Shown piece after piece: positions 39,747 through 51,242 of a stretch of DNA of 64,000 nt. The translations under genes and the position numbers were made by a program. The DNA comes from Ilumatobacter sp963746265 (lineage in GTDB: Bacteria > Actinomycetota > Acidimicrobiia > Acidimicrobiales > Ilumatobacteraceae). The notes beneath the pieces are model-generated. The model searched no databases, was not told the origin of the DNA, and worked only from the letters and a program-made list of their open reading frames with translations. Numbering within the stretch: position 1 is the stretch's first letter; every line of letters starts with the position of its first letter. The DNA is taken from positions 248,001 to 312,000 of the forward strand of contig CAVVAM010000014.1 in assembly GCA_963746265.1 (NCBI GenBank). Reading direction: 5' to 3'.

Positions 39747-41380
39747 CGATCGCTCCGGTCGAGTCGGCGCGAGAGCAGGAAGACGGGGACGAGCGCGACC
39801 ACGATGATCGACAACGCCGGCAGAGCCGCCTGCTCGTAACGGGACTCCGACGCCAGGTTGTAGACCCACACCGGCAAGGTGTCGAAGCCGAACGGGCGGA
39901 GCAACAGCACGATCGGGAGCTCCTTGAGGGCATCGACGCCGACGAGTACCGCTGCCGAGAACAACGACGCCTTCGCCAACGGCACGTGCACGCGACGAGC
40001 GGTCTCCATCGGGCCGGCACCGAGCGTGCGCGCCGACGCCGTCATCTCCTCCGGGACCTGCCCGACACCGGATTCGACCGCACTGAGGCCCGGTGCCAAG
40101 AACCGGACGGTATAGGCGTAGACCAAGACGAGCAACGACCCGGTCGCGACGAACCCGGGCAGGCCGAGACCGATCGCGCCGAGCCCGCGATCCAGTGCGA
40201 CCGCTGCGAGCAACACCCCGATACCGACGACGGGACCCGGCACGGCGTAGCCGACCGCGATCGCGCGGCTCGCGAGCCGTGTCACCCTGCGGCCGCCGAA
40301 CCGGCGCGCGTTCGCCACGACGAGGGCCACCACGGTGCAGATCACGACGGTGAATCCCACGAGCTGGAGGCTGTGCCACAGGTAGCCGGGGTACTCACCC
40401 AGCAATGGCGTGCCGCGGTCGCTGGACTGCTCCCGGATCGCCCACACGGCGAGCTGGATCACCGGACCGACGAACGCGGCGAGCACGATGGCCGCACACG
40501 TGCCGGTCGCAACGACGGCTCGCCAGCCGGAGAGCCGGCGGCGCTCGAGGCCCGCACCCGCGCCGCCGGACTGTCCGAATCGCGCGCGCCCGCGAGCGAT
40601 CCGTTCGAGCCCGATCGCGAGCAGCGCGAAGGCGAGCACCACCGTGGCGAGCTCGCTGGCCGCGTCGCGGTCGTACGTGCCCCGCCAGATCCGGAACACG
40701 CCGACGGACACGGTGTCGACCCCGAAGTACTGCACCGTGGCGAAGTCGGTCAGCGTCTCCATCATCACGACCGCTCCCCCGGCGGCGATCGCCGGACGGA
40801 CGAGCGGGAGCACGACGCGCCGGGCGGCCTCGGACGGAGTCGCCCCCAGGGTGCGTGCGGCGTGGTAGGCCCCGGCCGCCTGGTCGCGCAGCGCAGCGCG
40901 TGACAGCAGGTACACGTACGGGTAGAGCACCAGCGTGAAGGCGACGATGGCGCCTCCGACCGACTCGACGTCGGGGAACCAGGCGTCGAGGCCGAACCAC
41001 GACCGCCAGGTGTCCTGGATCGGACCGGTCCGACCGAATGTGGACAGCGTGAGGAAGCCGAGGATGTAGCTCGGCATCGCGAAGGGCAGGATCAGCATCC
41101 ACCCGAACGTCTTCGATCCCGCGAAGTCGTAGGCGCTGACGAGCCAGGCGAGCCCGGCGCCGAGCACGATGGTGCCGACCGCCACACCGGCGAGGAGGAG
41201 CGCCGTGTTGGCCAGCTCACCCGGGAGGCGGGTGCGCCATTGCTGCGACCAGACCTCGGGGGTGGGACGCAGGACGCTGCTGGCGAGCATCGCGACGGGG
41301 ATCACGACCGCCAGCGCGGCGATCACCGACGAGATCGACCATCCGGACGTTGTCGACCATCTCCACGAGGTGCTGCTCAC
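39743..41380 (-). CDS. fbpB: FbpB-type ABC transporter permease (two fused halves)
   Basis: 545 residues, about twelve helices, with two BPD_transp_1 halves. Each has an EAA-type coupling loop: GAYHAARTLGATPSEAARRVVLP in the first half and EEMTASARTLGAGPMETARRVHVP in the second. This duplicated layout is characteristic of ferric-ion importers. The GTG start at 41380 lies 6 nt after the stop of the binding-protein gene, and the stop overlaps the ATPase start. It forms the membrane channel for iron delivered by the neighbouring lipoprotein. Confidence 0.88.
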   Translation of the reverse strand: MSSTSWRWSTTSGWSISSVIAALAVVIPVAMLASSVLRPTPEVWSQQWRTRLPGELANTALLLAGVAVGTIVLGAGLAWLVSAYDFAGSKTFGWMLILPFAMPSYILGFLTLSTFGRTGPIQDTWRSWFGLDAWFPDVESVGGAIVAFTLVLYPYVYLLSRAALRDQAAGAYHAARTLGATPSEAARRVVLPLVRPAIAAGGAVVMMETLTDFATVQYFGVDTVSVGVFRIWRGTYDRDAASELATVVLAFALLAIGLERIARGRARFGQSGGAGAGLERRRLSGWRAVVATGTCAAIVLAAFVGPVIQLAVWAIREQSSDRGTPLLGEYPGYLWHSLQLVGFTVVICTVVALVVANARRFGGRRVTRLASRAIAVGYAVPGPVVGIGVLLAAVALDRGLGAIGLGLPGFVATGSLLVLVYAYTVRFLAPGLSAVESGVGQVPEEMTASARTLGAGPMETARRVHVPLAKASLFSAAVLVGVDALKELPIVLLLRPFGFDTLPVWVYNLASESRYEQAALPALSIIVVALVPVFLLSRRLDRSDR

Positions 41381-41386
41381 ACCGGA

Positions 41387-42400
41387 TCAGCCGTACCCGG
41401 CTTCGTCCATCAGCCGGACGGCATCGGCGTTGAGCGCACCGAACGTTGCGGCCTCGAGCGTGTCGCGCTTGAACTCGGTGCCGAACTCGGCCGCGATCAG
41501 TGGCTCTGCCGGGATGGCTGGATTGGCCGGGTACTCGTGGTTCGCCGAGACGAGCACGTCCTGGCCGTCGGTGGCGAGCCATTCGAGGAACTGCTGGGCG
41601 AGTTCGGGATGATCGGAGTACGTCGTGACGCCACCGCCCGACACGTTGACGTGTACGCCGCGACCGTCCTGATCGGCCCACACGAGTCCGACCGGGAAGT
41701 CGGGGTTCTCCTCCAGCATCCGGCCGAGGTAGTAGTGGTTGGTGATTCCGACGTCACACAGGCCATCGGCGATCGACTCCAGGATCAGGACGTCATTGCC
41801 GAGGATCTCCGCATTGTCGGACCATCCGCGGACGATACGCAGCGTCTCCTCCTCACCGTGGTGGGCGATCAGCGAGGCGACGAGCGACTGCTGATAGACG
41901 TTCGACGAGTTGCGCAGGCAGAGTCGGCCCTCCCAGTCGGGCTCGGCCAGTTCCTCGTACGTGGTCGGCACCTCCGACTCGTCGAGCCGATCGCGGTTGT
42001 ACACGATCGTGCGGGCGCGGATCGTGAGCCCGTACCAGTACTGGTCCGGATCGCTGAGTTCGCGTGGTATCGCCGACCGGAGGATGTCGGAGTCCAACGG
42101 CTGGAACAGGCCCTCGGCCGTAGCGGCGGCCAGGTTGCCGGCATCCACGGTGATGTACGCATCGGCATCGGTGTCCGCACCCTCGGCGGCGATCCGCTCG
42201 CGCAGCTCGCCGTCGTTGCCCGTGAGGAACTCGACCTCGATGCCCGTCTGCTCGGTGAACTGCTCGAAGGCGGTCTCGATACCGTAGTGACGACCGCTGT
42301 ACACCTGCAGGGTGTCACCGTCGGAGCCGGAGCATGCGCCGACGACCAGCGCAAGACCGGCGACGACGACGAGCAGGCGACGGCGATGGCGAACGTTCAC
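41387..42400 (-). CDS. fbpA: ferric-iron-binding ABC lipoprotein (FbpA-type)
   Basis: 337 residues from GTG 42400, with AGAGGA about 6 nt upstream. A signal peptide (RRRLLVVVAGLALVV) ends in the lipobox VGAC, so it is membrane-anchored. LQVYSGRHYGIETAFEQFTEQTGIEVEF is the start of an FbpA-like binding domain, and Tyr223-Tyr224 in TNHYYLGRM match the paired tyrosines that coordinate Fe(III) in FbpA. Free or weakly chelated ferric iron is the likely ligand. The start overlaps the stop of the ligase-acyltransferase gene (GTGA), tying the two functions together. Confidence 0.88.
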   Translation of the reverse strand: MNVRHRRRLLVVVAGLALVVGACSGSDGDTLQVYSGRHYGIETAFEQFTEQTGIEVEFLTGNDGELRERIAAEGADTDADAYITVDAGNLAAATAEGLFQPLDSDILRSAIPRELSDPDQYWYGLTIRARTIVYNRDRLDESEVPTTYEELAEPDWEGRLCLRNSSNVYQQSLVASLIAHHGEEETLRIVRGWSDNAEILGNDVLILESIADGLCDVGITNHYYLGRMLEENPDFPVGLVWADQDGRGVHVNVSGGGVTTYSDHPELAQQFLEWLATDGQDVLVSANHEYPANPAIPAEPLIAAEFGTEFKRDTLEAATFGALNADAVRLMDEAGYG

Positions 42401-45015
42401 GCAAATCCTCTGGTGGGGGCGGTGGTCGGTGTGGTCGTGGAGACGGCGTGCTGGCAGGCGTGATCCCGGCGGTCCCAGGAACGGCGACCCTGACGCCATC
42501 TGTTCGGCAAGCCTAACAATCGCTCGGCGACGAACCACACGCCGACCCCGGCGGCGATCGTGAACACGTAGGCGACCTCGCGGACGAAGACACCGCGGAA
42601 GATCGGCCAGATCGAGAAGTGCGAGACGTAGATCCACATGCTCGCGGCGGCCAGCACCCCGACCGGGGCGATCGACCAGCGCGGGACCGGGATCTGGCGC
42701 ACCCACACGAGCACCAGCAAGAGGCCGGCGATCCGCCACTCGCGGGCCGCGATCTGGAAGAAGCCGGGGATCACGGCGAGGCAGACGACGGTCGTCACGA
42801 TCCGCTGCTGCCAGGTGGACGATCGCTGGATCAACCAGCCGAGCACGAAGAACCAGGCCACCCCGTGCGTGCGGAACCGCAGGTTGTACCAGTCGTCCAT
42901 CTGGGCCCACTCCATGCGCAGCACGAGGGCCACCGCCAACACGACCAGCGGCAGCAGGTACCGGAACCGGCGTTCGGCGCGATGCACGAACGGGATCGCC
43001 GAGAGCGCGGTGGCGACGAGCACGAGGTGCACGAAGACCTCGATGAACCAGAAGTGCCAGTGGTCATCGGCGTGCGACGCGGGCCCCACGTAGTTGTTGA
43101 CGAGCAGCAGCGTGCCCGGGCTGTACGAACCGAACACCACCATGCCGACGGCCACCCAGATCATCGTCGGGAGGGCGACCCGCGCCGCCGTCCGAACTCC
43201 GGCCCTGACACGCTCGACCGTGTCGTCCAGCGGCGCCATGAATCGGGCGAGGTTGAAGCCGGCGACGGCCACCAGCACATGAGCACCGCCGGGCAGGTGC
43301 CACACCCGCATGTGGGTCGAGACCACGAGGCAGATCCCGAGTGCCCGGAGGAACACGGTCGTGTCGAGTCGTGCGAGACGATGACGCGGGGCACCGGCCC
43401 CGGCGAGCGTCGACACGGGCAGCAGGTGCCAGTCCCGGGGCAGACGACCGAGTTCGCGTTCGAGTCGGATCGAGCACTCCACGTAGCCGAGTGAGTCGCC
43501 CCCGAGGGACACGAACGTGTCGTCGGGTCGGATGTCGCGCCGGCCGAGCACTGACGCGAACACGGCAGCCGGGTCGCAGGCAGGCGCCTCTGCGGCGTCG
43601 TCGCCCGTCTCGACCTCACGGTCGCGAGCTGCGATCTCCGCTGCCAACATCCGGGCACCGTCGATCTTGCCCGACCGTGTCCGAGGGATCGGCCGGTCGT
43701 GGGCGTGGAGGAACTGCGACGGCAACCCGGTCACGGCCGACATCAACGTCGTCACCGCGTCGGGATCGGCGTTCGGAGCGAACGCGACGATGCGCTCGTC
43801 GTCACCGGCGACGGCGACCTCGCCGGTGAATGCCGCCGCATTCACGGCGGTTTCGACCTCGTCGAGGTCGATCCGCAGACCGAACGGCTTGACGATTCGT
43901 GATCGCCTCCCGACGATCTCGTAGACCTCGTCGTCGGCGTGGAACCTCGCCAGGTCGCCGGTTCGCAACTCGTCGAGCGTGTGACCCAGCGCGAGGTCGT
44001 CGCGGCAGGTGGCGTAGCCCATCATGACGTTCGGGCCGCGGTACACGATCTCACCGATGTCGTCCGCCAGCCCCTCGACCGGCCGGAGGTCGATCGAACC
44101 GCCGGGGACGGCTCGTCCGACCGAACCGGGGCGGCGATCGACCAGCTCCGGTGGCAGGTACGCGATCCGCGCCGTCGCCTCGGTCTGGCCGTACATGACG
44201 ACGAAGTCGGCTCCCCAGGACCGTGCTCGCGTCGCCCACGCCTCCACCGACGACGGAGCGAGTCGCCCACCTGCCTGGGTGAGGAGTCGCAGCGCGGGTG
44301 CCCTGAGGTGTTCCGGGTCGCATCGGTCGAGCAGGTCGTAGGTGTGCGGGACACCGGCGATGTTGGTGACGCCGTGATCCCGCACTGCGGCCCTGAAGCA
44401 GGGATCGACCACCGACACCTCGGTCAGCACGACGGCGGCGCCCACGGCGAGGTGCGAGTGCAGCACCGACAGCCCGTAGCAGTAGTGCAGTGGCAGCGAC
44501 GTGATCCCACGGTCGGTTTCGGTCAGGCCGAGCGATGCACCGATCGCCTCGGCGTTGCTCACGAGGTTTCGATGCGACAGACGCACGAGTCTGGGGCTCC
44601 CCGTCGACCCCGATGTGCTCACCAGGAGTGCGAGGTCGGGATGCAGCTCGGGCGCCGGAACGCCGGTCGCTTCGACCGAGCGGGCCTCACCACGGGCATC
44701 GACGACCGCACCGACCGGCCAGGCGGACGCCAGCCGTTCGGCGTGGTCACCCGCGAGCAGCGGGACGTGGTCGTCCACGAGCAGCGCCAGGTACGTCACC
44801 ACGAACTCGATCGAGCGATCGCCGGACAGAGCGACCAACGATCGTGGACCGAGACCGAGCTCGTCTACCCGGCAGCGCACCCGTTCACGGAGTTCACCGT
44901 ACGTGACCTGCTCGTCGGCCCCGATCAGCGCGATGCGACCCTCATCGACTCGGGGATGCAGCAGTGCTCCCGTCAGCGTCGTCGCCACCGTCGCCGGAGC
45001 CGGAATCGCAACCAC
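42397..45015 (-). CDS. adenylation-carrier-acyltransferase-3 fusion protein
   Basis: 872 residues in three parts. Residues 1-465 are an ANL adenylating domain (STSGSTGSPR at 133-142, GQTEA at 276-280, RTGD at 351-354, Lys450 in TRSGK). Residues 475-545 are a carrier domain with the phosphopantetheine Ser508 in FVSLGGDSLG. Residues 550-850 are a multi-helix acyltransferase-3 membrane domain with Arg556 and His568 (LRALGICLVVSTHMR). It would activate an amino or carboxylic acid, tether it, and transfer it at the membrane, a one-protein analogue of DltA-DltC-DltB logic. It starts at GTG directly after a -10 element and is translationally coupled to fbpA. Substrate and acceptor are unknown. Confidence 0.85.
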   Translation of the reverse strand: MVAIPAPATVATTLTGALLHPRVDEGRIALIGADEQVTYGELRERVRCRVDELGLGPRSLVALSGDRSIEFVVTYLALLVDDHVPLLAGDHAERLASAWPVGAVVDARGEARSVEATGVPAPELHPDLALLVSTSGSTGSPRLVRLSHRNLVSNAEAIGASLGLTETDRGITSLPLHYCYGLSVLHSHLAVGAAVVLTEVSVVDPCFRAAVRDHGVTNIAGVPHTYDLLDRCDPEHLRAPALRLLTQAGGRLAPSSVEAWATRARSWGADFVVMYGQTEATARIAYLPPELVDRRPGSVGRAVPGGSIDLRPVEGLADDIGEIVYRGPNVMMGYATCRDDLALGHTLDELRTGDLARFHADDEVYEIVGRRSRIVKPFGLRIDLDEVETAVNAAAFTGEVAVAGDDERIVAFAPNADPDAVTTLMSAVTGLPSQFLHAHDRPIPRTRSGKIDGARMLAAEIAARDREVETGDDAAEAPACDPAAVFASVLGRRDIRPDDTFVSLGGDSLGYVECSIRLERELGRLPRDWHLLPVSTLAGAGAPRHRLARLDTTVFLRALGICLVVSTHMRVWHLPGGAHVLVAVAGFNLARFMAPLDDTVERVRAGVRTAARVALPTMIWVAVGMVVFGSYSPGTLLLVNNYVGPASHADDHWHFWFIEVFVHLVLVATALSAIPFVHRAERRFRYLLPLVVLAVALVLRMEWAQMDDWYNLRFRTHGVAWFFVLGWLIQRSSTWQQRIVTTVVCLAVIPGFFQIAAREWRIAGLLLVLVWVRQIPVPRWSIAPVGVLAAASMWIYVSHFSIWPIFRGVFVREVAYVFTIAAGVGVWFVAERLLGLPNRWRQGRRSWDRRDHACQHAVSTTTPTTAPTRGFA

Positions 45016-45021
45016 GGCCAG

Positions 45022-45051
45022 ATGTTAGGCATGCTTAACTCAGATTCCCAA
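45022..45051 (-). promoter_or_regulatory. leaderless promoter overlapped by a DtxR/IdeR-like iron box
   Basis: On the minus strand TTGGGA (45051-45046), an 18-bp spacer and TAACAT (45027-45022) form a promoter ending 6 nt before the GTG at 45015. Overlapping the spacer and -10 is the dyad GTTAAGCATGCCTAAC (45040-45025), built on GCATGC with TTA/TAA arms. It matches about 12 of 19 positions of the actinobacterial DtxR/IdeR consensus. With an iron importer downstream, iron repression is the natural reading. Confidence 0.6.
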
Positions 45052-45055
45052 TCAT

Positions 45056-45126
45056 GCCGAACACCGAGCCCGAAGCCGTGCCCGACGCCGTGCCGAACAC
45101 CATGCTCGACGCCGTGCCGAAGAGTC
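45056..45126. repeat. short degenerate tandem repeat
   Basis: Variants of CCGTGCC(G)AACACC and GACGCCGTGCC recur at 12-15-bp steps upstream of the ligase promoter, downstream of the M20 peptidase stop. Function unknown. It may merely be low-complexity sequence. Confidence 0.4.
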
Positions 45127-45143
45127 GGTGCGAACCGAATCCG

Positions 45144-46553
45144 TCAGGATGGACCGCGGCTGGCTCCGATGTCACTGAAGACACCGGCCATCACCTCGAG
45201 CCCCGAACGACACGTCGACACCAAGACGTGCTCGTCGGGCGCGTGTTGCGAGCACGACGGGTACGAGTGCGGGATCCAGATCGTCGGCAGCCCGAGCACA
45301 TCGGTGAACACGTGATTCGGCACCGAGCCGCCGATCGAGGGCAGCACCGCCGGTTCGGCACCCATGGTGGCCGCCATCGAGTCGCGGACGAACGATGCCC
45401 ACGGATGGTCCGGTTCGGTACGGCGGGCCGGGAAGGCGCCGGCATTGCCGGCCGGCGGCGGCTCGACCCGCACGAGCTCGAAACCCCTCGCGCCGAGGTG
45501 CCGGCGCAGCGCCGGCGCGACCACTGCGGGATCGGTGCCGGCGACCATGCGGAGTTGGCAGTGCGCGACCGCTCGGGGTGGGATCGCGTTGACGACCTTG
45601 GCCGGATTGCCCGTCACGAACGCGAGCACATTGAACGTGTTGGCCGCGAAGACGCGTTGAGGCGGCGTCAGACCGGGCTGACCCCACCAGCGGTCGATCG
45701 TCGGCCCGTCGGGGCCGCCGTCGATCTCGATGTCGTCGAGACACTCGCGTACTGACGAGGACATCGGCACGGCCAGCAATTCGTCGACCAGCAACTCGCC
45801 GGTCGGCCCGACGATCGACGCGAGCGCGTTGGCCAGGATCACGCCCGGGTCGGCGATCAGGCCGCCCCAGTTGCCCGAATGGTGCGCGCCGTCGCGGAGG
45901 TCGACCACCAGGTCGACGTTGACCGCGCCTCGGCAGCCGAGTGACATCGTCGGCCGGTCGGGCCGCACCCGTGGCCCGTCGGAGGCGATCAGGACGTCGG
46001 CGGCGAAGGCGTCGGCGTGGGCGGCCACGAGCGCCTCGAGCCCTGCAGATCCGGCCTCTTCGCCCATTTCGATCAGGTACTTCGCATTGAAGCCGAGCGC
46101 GCCCCCGTTCGCCTCTGTGACGGCTCCGAGCGCCAGCATGTTGATCGTGTGCTGGGCCTTGTTGTCGGCGGTTCCTCTCCCGTAGAGGCGGTCACCATCA
46201 CGGGCGAGTCGCCACGGTCCGTCACCGCGAGTCCATTTCTCGTCCTGGCCGACGATCACGTCGCCGTGCCCGTAGCTGAGCACCGTCGGGAGGTCGTCGC
46301 CTTCGTGTCGTGTGGCGAGCAGGGCCGGAGGCGCCCCGTCCACCGGGTTCTGGAAGACGGTGGTCGCGAACCCCATCGCATCGAACGACGGAACGAGCTC
46401 GTCGTCGATGTACCGCCGCAGCTCGGGAAGCGAACCCGGCAGCAGCTGACTCTCGGTCCGGTGGGCGACCCGTCGAGCGAGGATCTGCTCGAACCGGCCT
46501 GACTCGACCTCGTCCCGCGCCAGCCCGATCGCGTGCTCGCGAGCAGGGTTCAC
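45144..46553 (-). CDS. M20-family metallopeptidase (dipeptidase/deacylase)
   Basis: 469 residues with the M20 metal and catalytic blocks in order: SYGHGDV (His and Asp), RDGDRLYGRGTADNK (bridging Asp), EMGEEAGS (catalytic Glu pair), a DGPR segment, and a C-terminal His in SQHAPDEHV. A dimerisation domain lies between about 200 and 340. Members hydrolyse dipeptides, N-acyl amino acids or carbamoyl amino acids using two zinc ions. The GTG start overlaps the stop of the decayed TauD frame (GTGA), so it was once the second gene of that operon. Its present promoter is unclear and no Shine-Dalgarno is seen. Confidence 0.85.
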   Translation of the reverse strand: MNPAREHAIGLARDEVESGRFEQILARRVAHRTESQLLPGSLPELRRYIDDELVPSFDAMGFATTVFQNPVDGAPPALLATRHEGDDLPTVLSYGHGDVIVGQDEKWTRGDGPWRLARDGDRLYGRGTADNKAQHTINMLALGAVTEANGGALGFNAKYLIEMGEEAGSAGLEALVAAHADAFAADVLIASDGPRVRPDRPTMSLGCRGAVNVDLVVDLRDGAHHSGNWGGLIADPGVILANALASIVGPTGELLVDELLAVPMSSSVRECLDDIEIDGGPDGPTIDRWWGQPGLTPPQRVFAANTFNVLAFVTGNPAKVVNAIPPRAVAHCQLRMVAGTDPAVVAPALRRHLGARGFELVRVEPPPAGNAGAFPARRTEPDHPWASFVRDSMAATMGAEPAVLPSIGGSVPNHVFTDVLGLPTIWIPHSYPSCSQHAPDEHVLVSTCRSGLEVMAGVFSDIGASRGPS

Positions 46554-47098
46554 GCCGGTCCCGCCCCGGCCACCACCGGGCGCCTGCCGCCGTCGATCGT
46601 CACACGCTCACCCTCGCACACCTCCGGCCAGAAGTCCCATACGGCGGAGTGCTGGCAGGCCAGTTCGTCCCCGAGTGTGAGGGTGCCAGGTTCCCAGCGC
46701 ACGCGGCAGTGGAGAGCCGGACCGGTGGCGATGTGCTCGAAGAGGAGTCCGAGCAGTCGGTCGCTCTCGAGCTCCCCGAATTGATCGATCCTGGTCGTGA
46801 ATGCCCGGTTGACGTACAGCAGCGGTGCGACCGTCGCGTGGTGCTCGATCACCACCGGGTACGAGCTGGCCGGATACTCGACCGCCGGCTCCCGTTCGTA
46901 GCCGTACCCGGGCGATGTAGCGCCGCTGATCGGGTACGGCCACCGACTCGGGGAGCATCGTGCGGATCGGCGCCGACAGGGCCTCGAACGCACGGTGCAC
47001 GTCGGCGAAGAGCGTGTCGCTGCCCTGCCGGGGCGTCCGCGTGAGCAGCAGCGACGATCCGAGCGGCGGCGCCCCGTTGCACGACGGGCCGGTGTGCC
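46550..47098 (-). pseudogene. TauD/TfdA-family Fe(II)/2-oxoglutarate dioxygenase, truncated and frameshifted
   Basis: From right to left one frame reads RHTGPSCNGAPPLGSSLLL, then SDTLFADVHRAFEALSAPIRTML, which is TauD-like sequence from the HxD region onward. The iron-binding HTD is HTG here. Around 46935-46905 the reading must change frame to continue through YPVVIEHHATVAPLLYVNRAFTTRID and CQHSAVWDFWPE to TGA at 46550. The N-terminal third is missing. The Asp loss, the frameshift and the 5' truncation all indicate a dead gene. The stop overlaps the M20 peptidase start, showing former coupling. Confidence 0.75.
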
Positions 47099-47101
47099 GG
47101 A

Positions 47102-47212
47102 GACCCGGACCGGACGAACGCCTACGTCTTCAGCAACGACGGACCGCACGGCAACTGGACCGCCAGGCGCGTGAACCGCCGATGCGGCCACGACCTCGTC
47201 GGTCGGTTCTGA
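47102..47212 (+). mobile_element. tyrosine recombinase (integrase) C-terminal-region fragment
   Basis: A 36-codon plus-strand stretch reads NAYVFSNDGPHGNWTARRV and ends at TGA 47210. It resembles the segment of actinobacterial phage/ICE integrases between the catalytic domain strands (typically FVFS-D-G--PW-P--V). No start codon, no R-H-R-Y residues and no attachment repeats are visible. It abuts exactly the point where the antisense TauD remnant loses its N-terminus, so it may be the scar of an insertion. Confidence 0.4.
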
Positions 47213-47332
47213 GCGCCCGACACAGAGGGCTTCGGAGCTTCGCCGGCGAATCAGGGGACCTATGACTCTGCCGCCGGGGCACTCGTGCAGGTCATGCTCG
47301 TCGAGACAGCAGGACGTATGAGGAGCAACCGC

Positions 47333-50056
<2,724 letters not shown>

Positions 50057-50065
50057 CCGATCCGG

Positions 50066-50100
50066 GTCGCCCGCGGTTCGAAGGATCCGACCCGGGCGAC
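50066..50100. terminator. hairpin between ppdK and the converging glycosyltransferase gene
   Basis: GTCGCCCG pairs with CGGGCGAC across a ~19-nt loop in the 61-bp gap between converging stops. No T-tract. A modest terminator candidate for both strands. Confidence 0.4.
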
Positions 50101-50117
50101 ACCGACGGTACGACCAC

Positions 50118-51242
50118 TCAACTCGGAGCGGTGACCACGGCGAAGTGCCGGAGGAACGCGTCGAACTGCCGCCGTTTGTCGAAGTCGGTGCGCATCAGCT
50201 GCGCACCGGCGGCTCCCATGCGCCGGCGAGCGTCGTCGTCGCCGCCGAGCCGTCCGATCGCGTTGGCCAACCCGGTCACGTCACCGGGATCGACCAGGAG
50301 CCCGGTGACGCCGTCGATGACGGCTTCGGGCGTCCCGGCGAGTCGGCTCGACACGACGGGAACCCCCATCGCGAGGGCCTCGAGCAGCACGTTCGGCAGC
50401 CCCTCCTTGTGGGTGCTCGGGAGCACCAGGACGTCGATGACCTCGAACACGTGGGCGGGCTCGGTGGTGAACGGGAAGAAGGTGACGTGCCGTTCGAGGC
50501 CGAGCTGGGCCACCCGCCGGCGGAGCAGTGTCTCGTCGGGCCCGTCGCCGACGAACACGAGATGGATGTCAGGCAGCGTCGCGCTGGCCCGGGCGACTGC
50601 TTCGAGCAGCAGGGTCTGGCCCTTGCGCTCCTCGAACGAGCCGACGCAACCGAGCACGGGGAAGGCGCCGTCGCCCAGCGGATAGCGACGACGTGCCTCG
50701 ACGGCCCGGCCGGCATCGGGGGTGAACGTCTCGACATCGGTGCCCTGATAGATCAGGCTGACGCGGTCGTCGGGGATCCCGTAGGTATCGATCAGGTACC
50801 GCCGGGTGAAGTCGGTGATGCAGATGACGTGGGACCGGATGTCGTAGGGGGGCGCGTAGAAGTCCGCGAGATACTCGGGCACGATCGTGCCGGTCTTCGG
50901 TTCGAGCACGGTGTCGAGCCCGGCGCCGGCGATGCACATCGCTGCGAACACCGCACAGTGGAACCCGTCGCGCGGCGGATGCACCGTGCAGACGGCGACG
51001 TCGGCGGGCGCCAACGCGCCGGCCCAGATGTCCTGGTGGTGGGAATCTCGTGCCGTCACGTCGTCGAAGTCGTACGTGACCACTCGGGCGTCGGTCGCGG
51101 CGGCATCGGCCGCGTTGAACCCGCCGGCCGCAGTGAGCACGGTCACGTCGTGGCCGGCTGCGAGGAACGCGCGGACCGCCTCCGACACCCAGATCTGGGT
51201 GCCGCCGTGGAGGTGCGTGTCTTCGATGAAGCAGATGTGCAT
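50118..51242 (-). CDS. GT4-type glycosyltransferase
   Basis: 374 residues with the GT-B fold. The N-terminal part starts HICFIEDTHLHGGTQIWVSEAVRAFLAAGHDVTVLT. The C-terminal nucleotide-sugar domain has GCVGSFEERKGQTLLLEAV, FVGDGP and the EX7E motif within HKEGLPNVLLEALAMGVPVV. It transfers a sugar from a nucleotide donor to an unidentified acceptor, probably a lipid or surface glycan. Its ATG overlaps by one base the stop of the preceding glycosyltransferase, so they are co-translated. It is the last gene of a three-gene minus-strand operon. Confidence 0.88.
   Translation of the reverse strand: MHICFIEDTHLHGGTQIWVSEAVRAFLAAGHDVTVLTAAGGFNAADAAATDARVVTYDFDDVTARDSHHQDIWAGALAPADVAVCTVHPPRDGFHCAVFAAMCIAGAGLDTVLEPKTGTIVPEYLADFYAPPYDIRSHVICITDFTRRYLIDTYGIPDDRVSLIYQGTDVETFTPDAGRAVEARRRYPLGDGAFPVLGCVGSFEERKGQTLLLEAVARASATLPDIHLVFVGDGPDETLLRRRVAQLGLERHVTFFPFTTEPAHVFEVIDVLVLPSTHKEGLPNVLLEALAMGVPVVSSRLAGTPEAVIDGVTGLLVDPGDVTGLANAIGRLGGDDDARRRMGAAGAQLMRTDFDKRRQFDAFLRHFAVVTAPS

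Noticed and set aside
42503..42521. Second DtxR-like half-site (AGCCTAAC) upstream of fbpA
   Set aside because: It lies in the coding region of the ligase-acyltransferase (LLGLPNR) about 100 bp before fbpA, is not symmetrical, and fbpA is translationally coupled, so chance is more likely.
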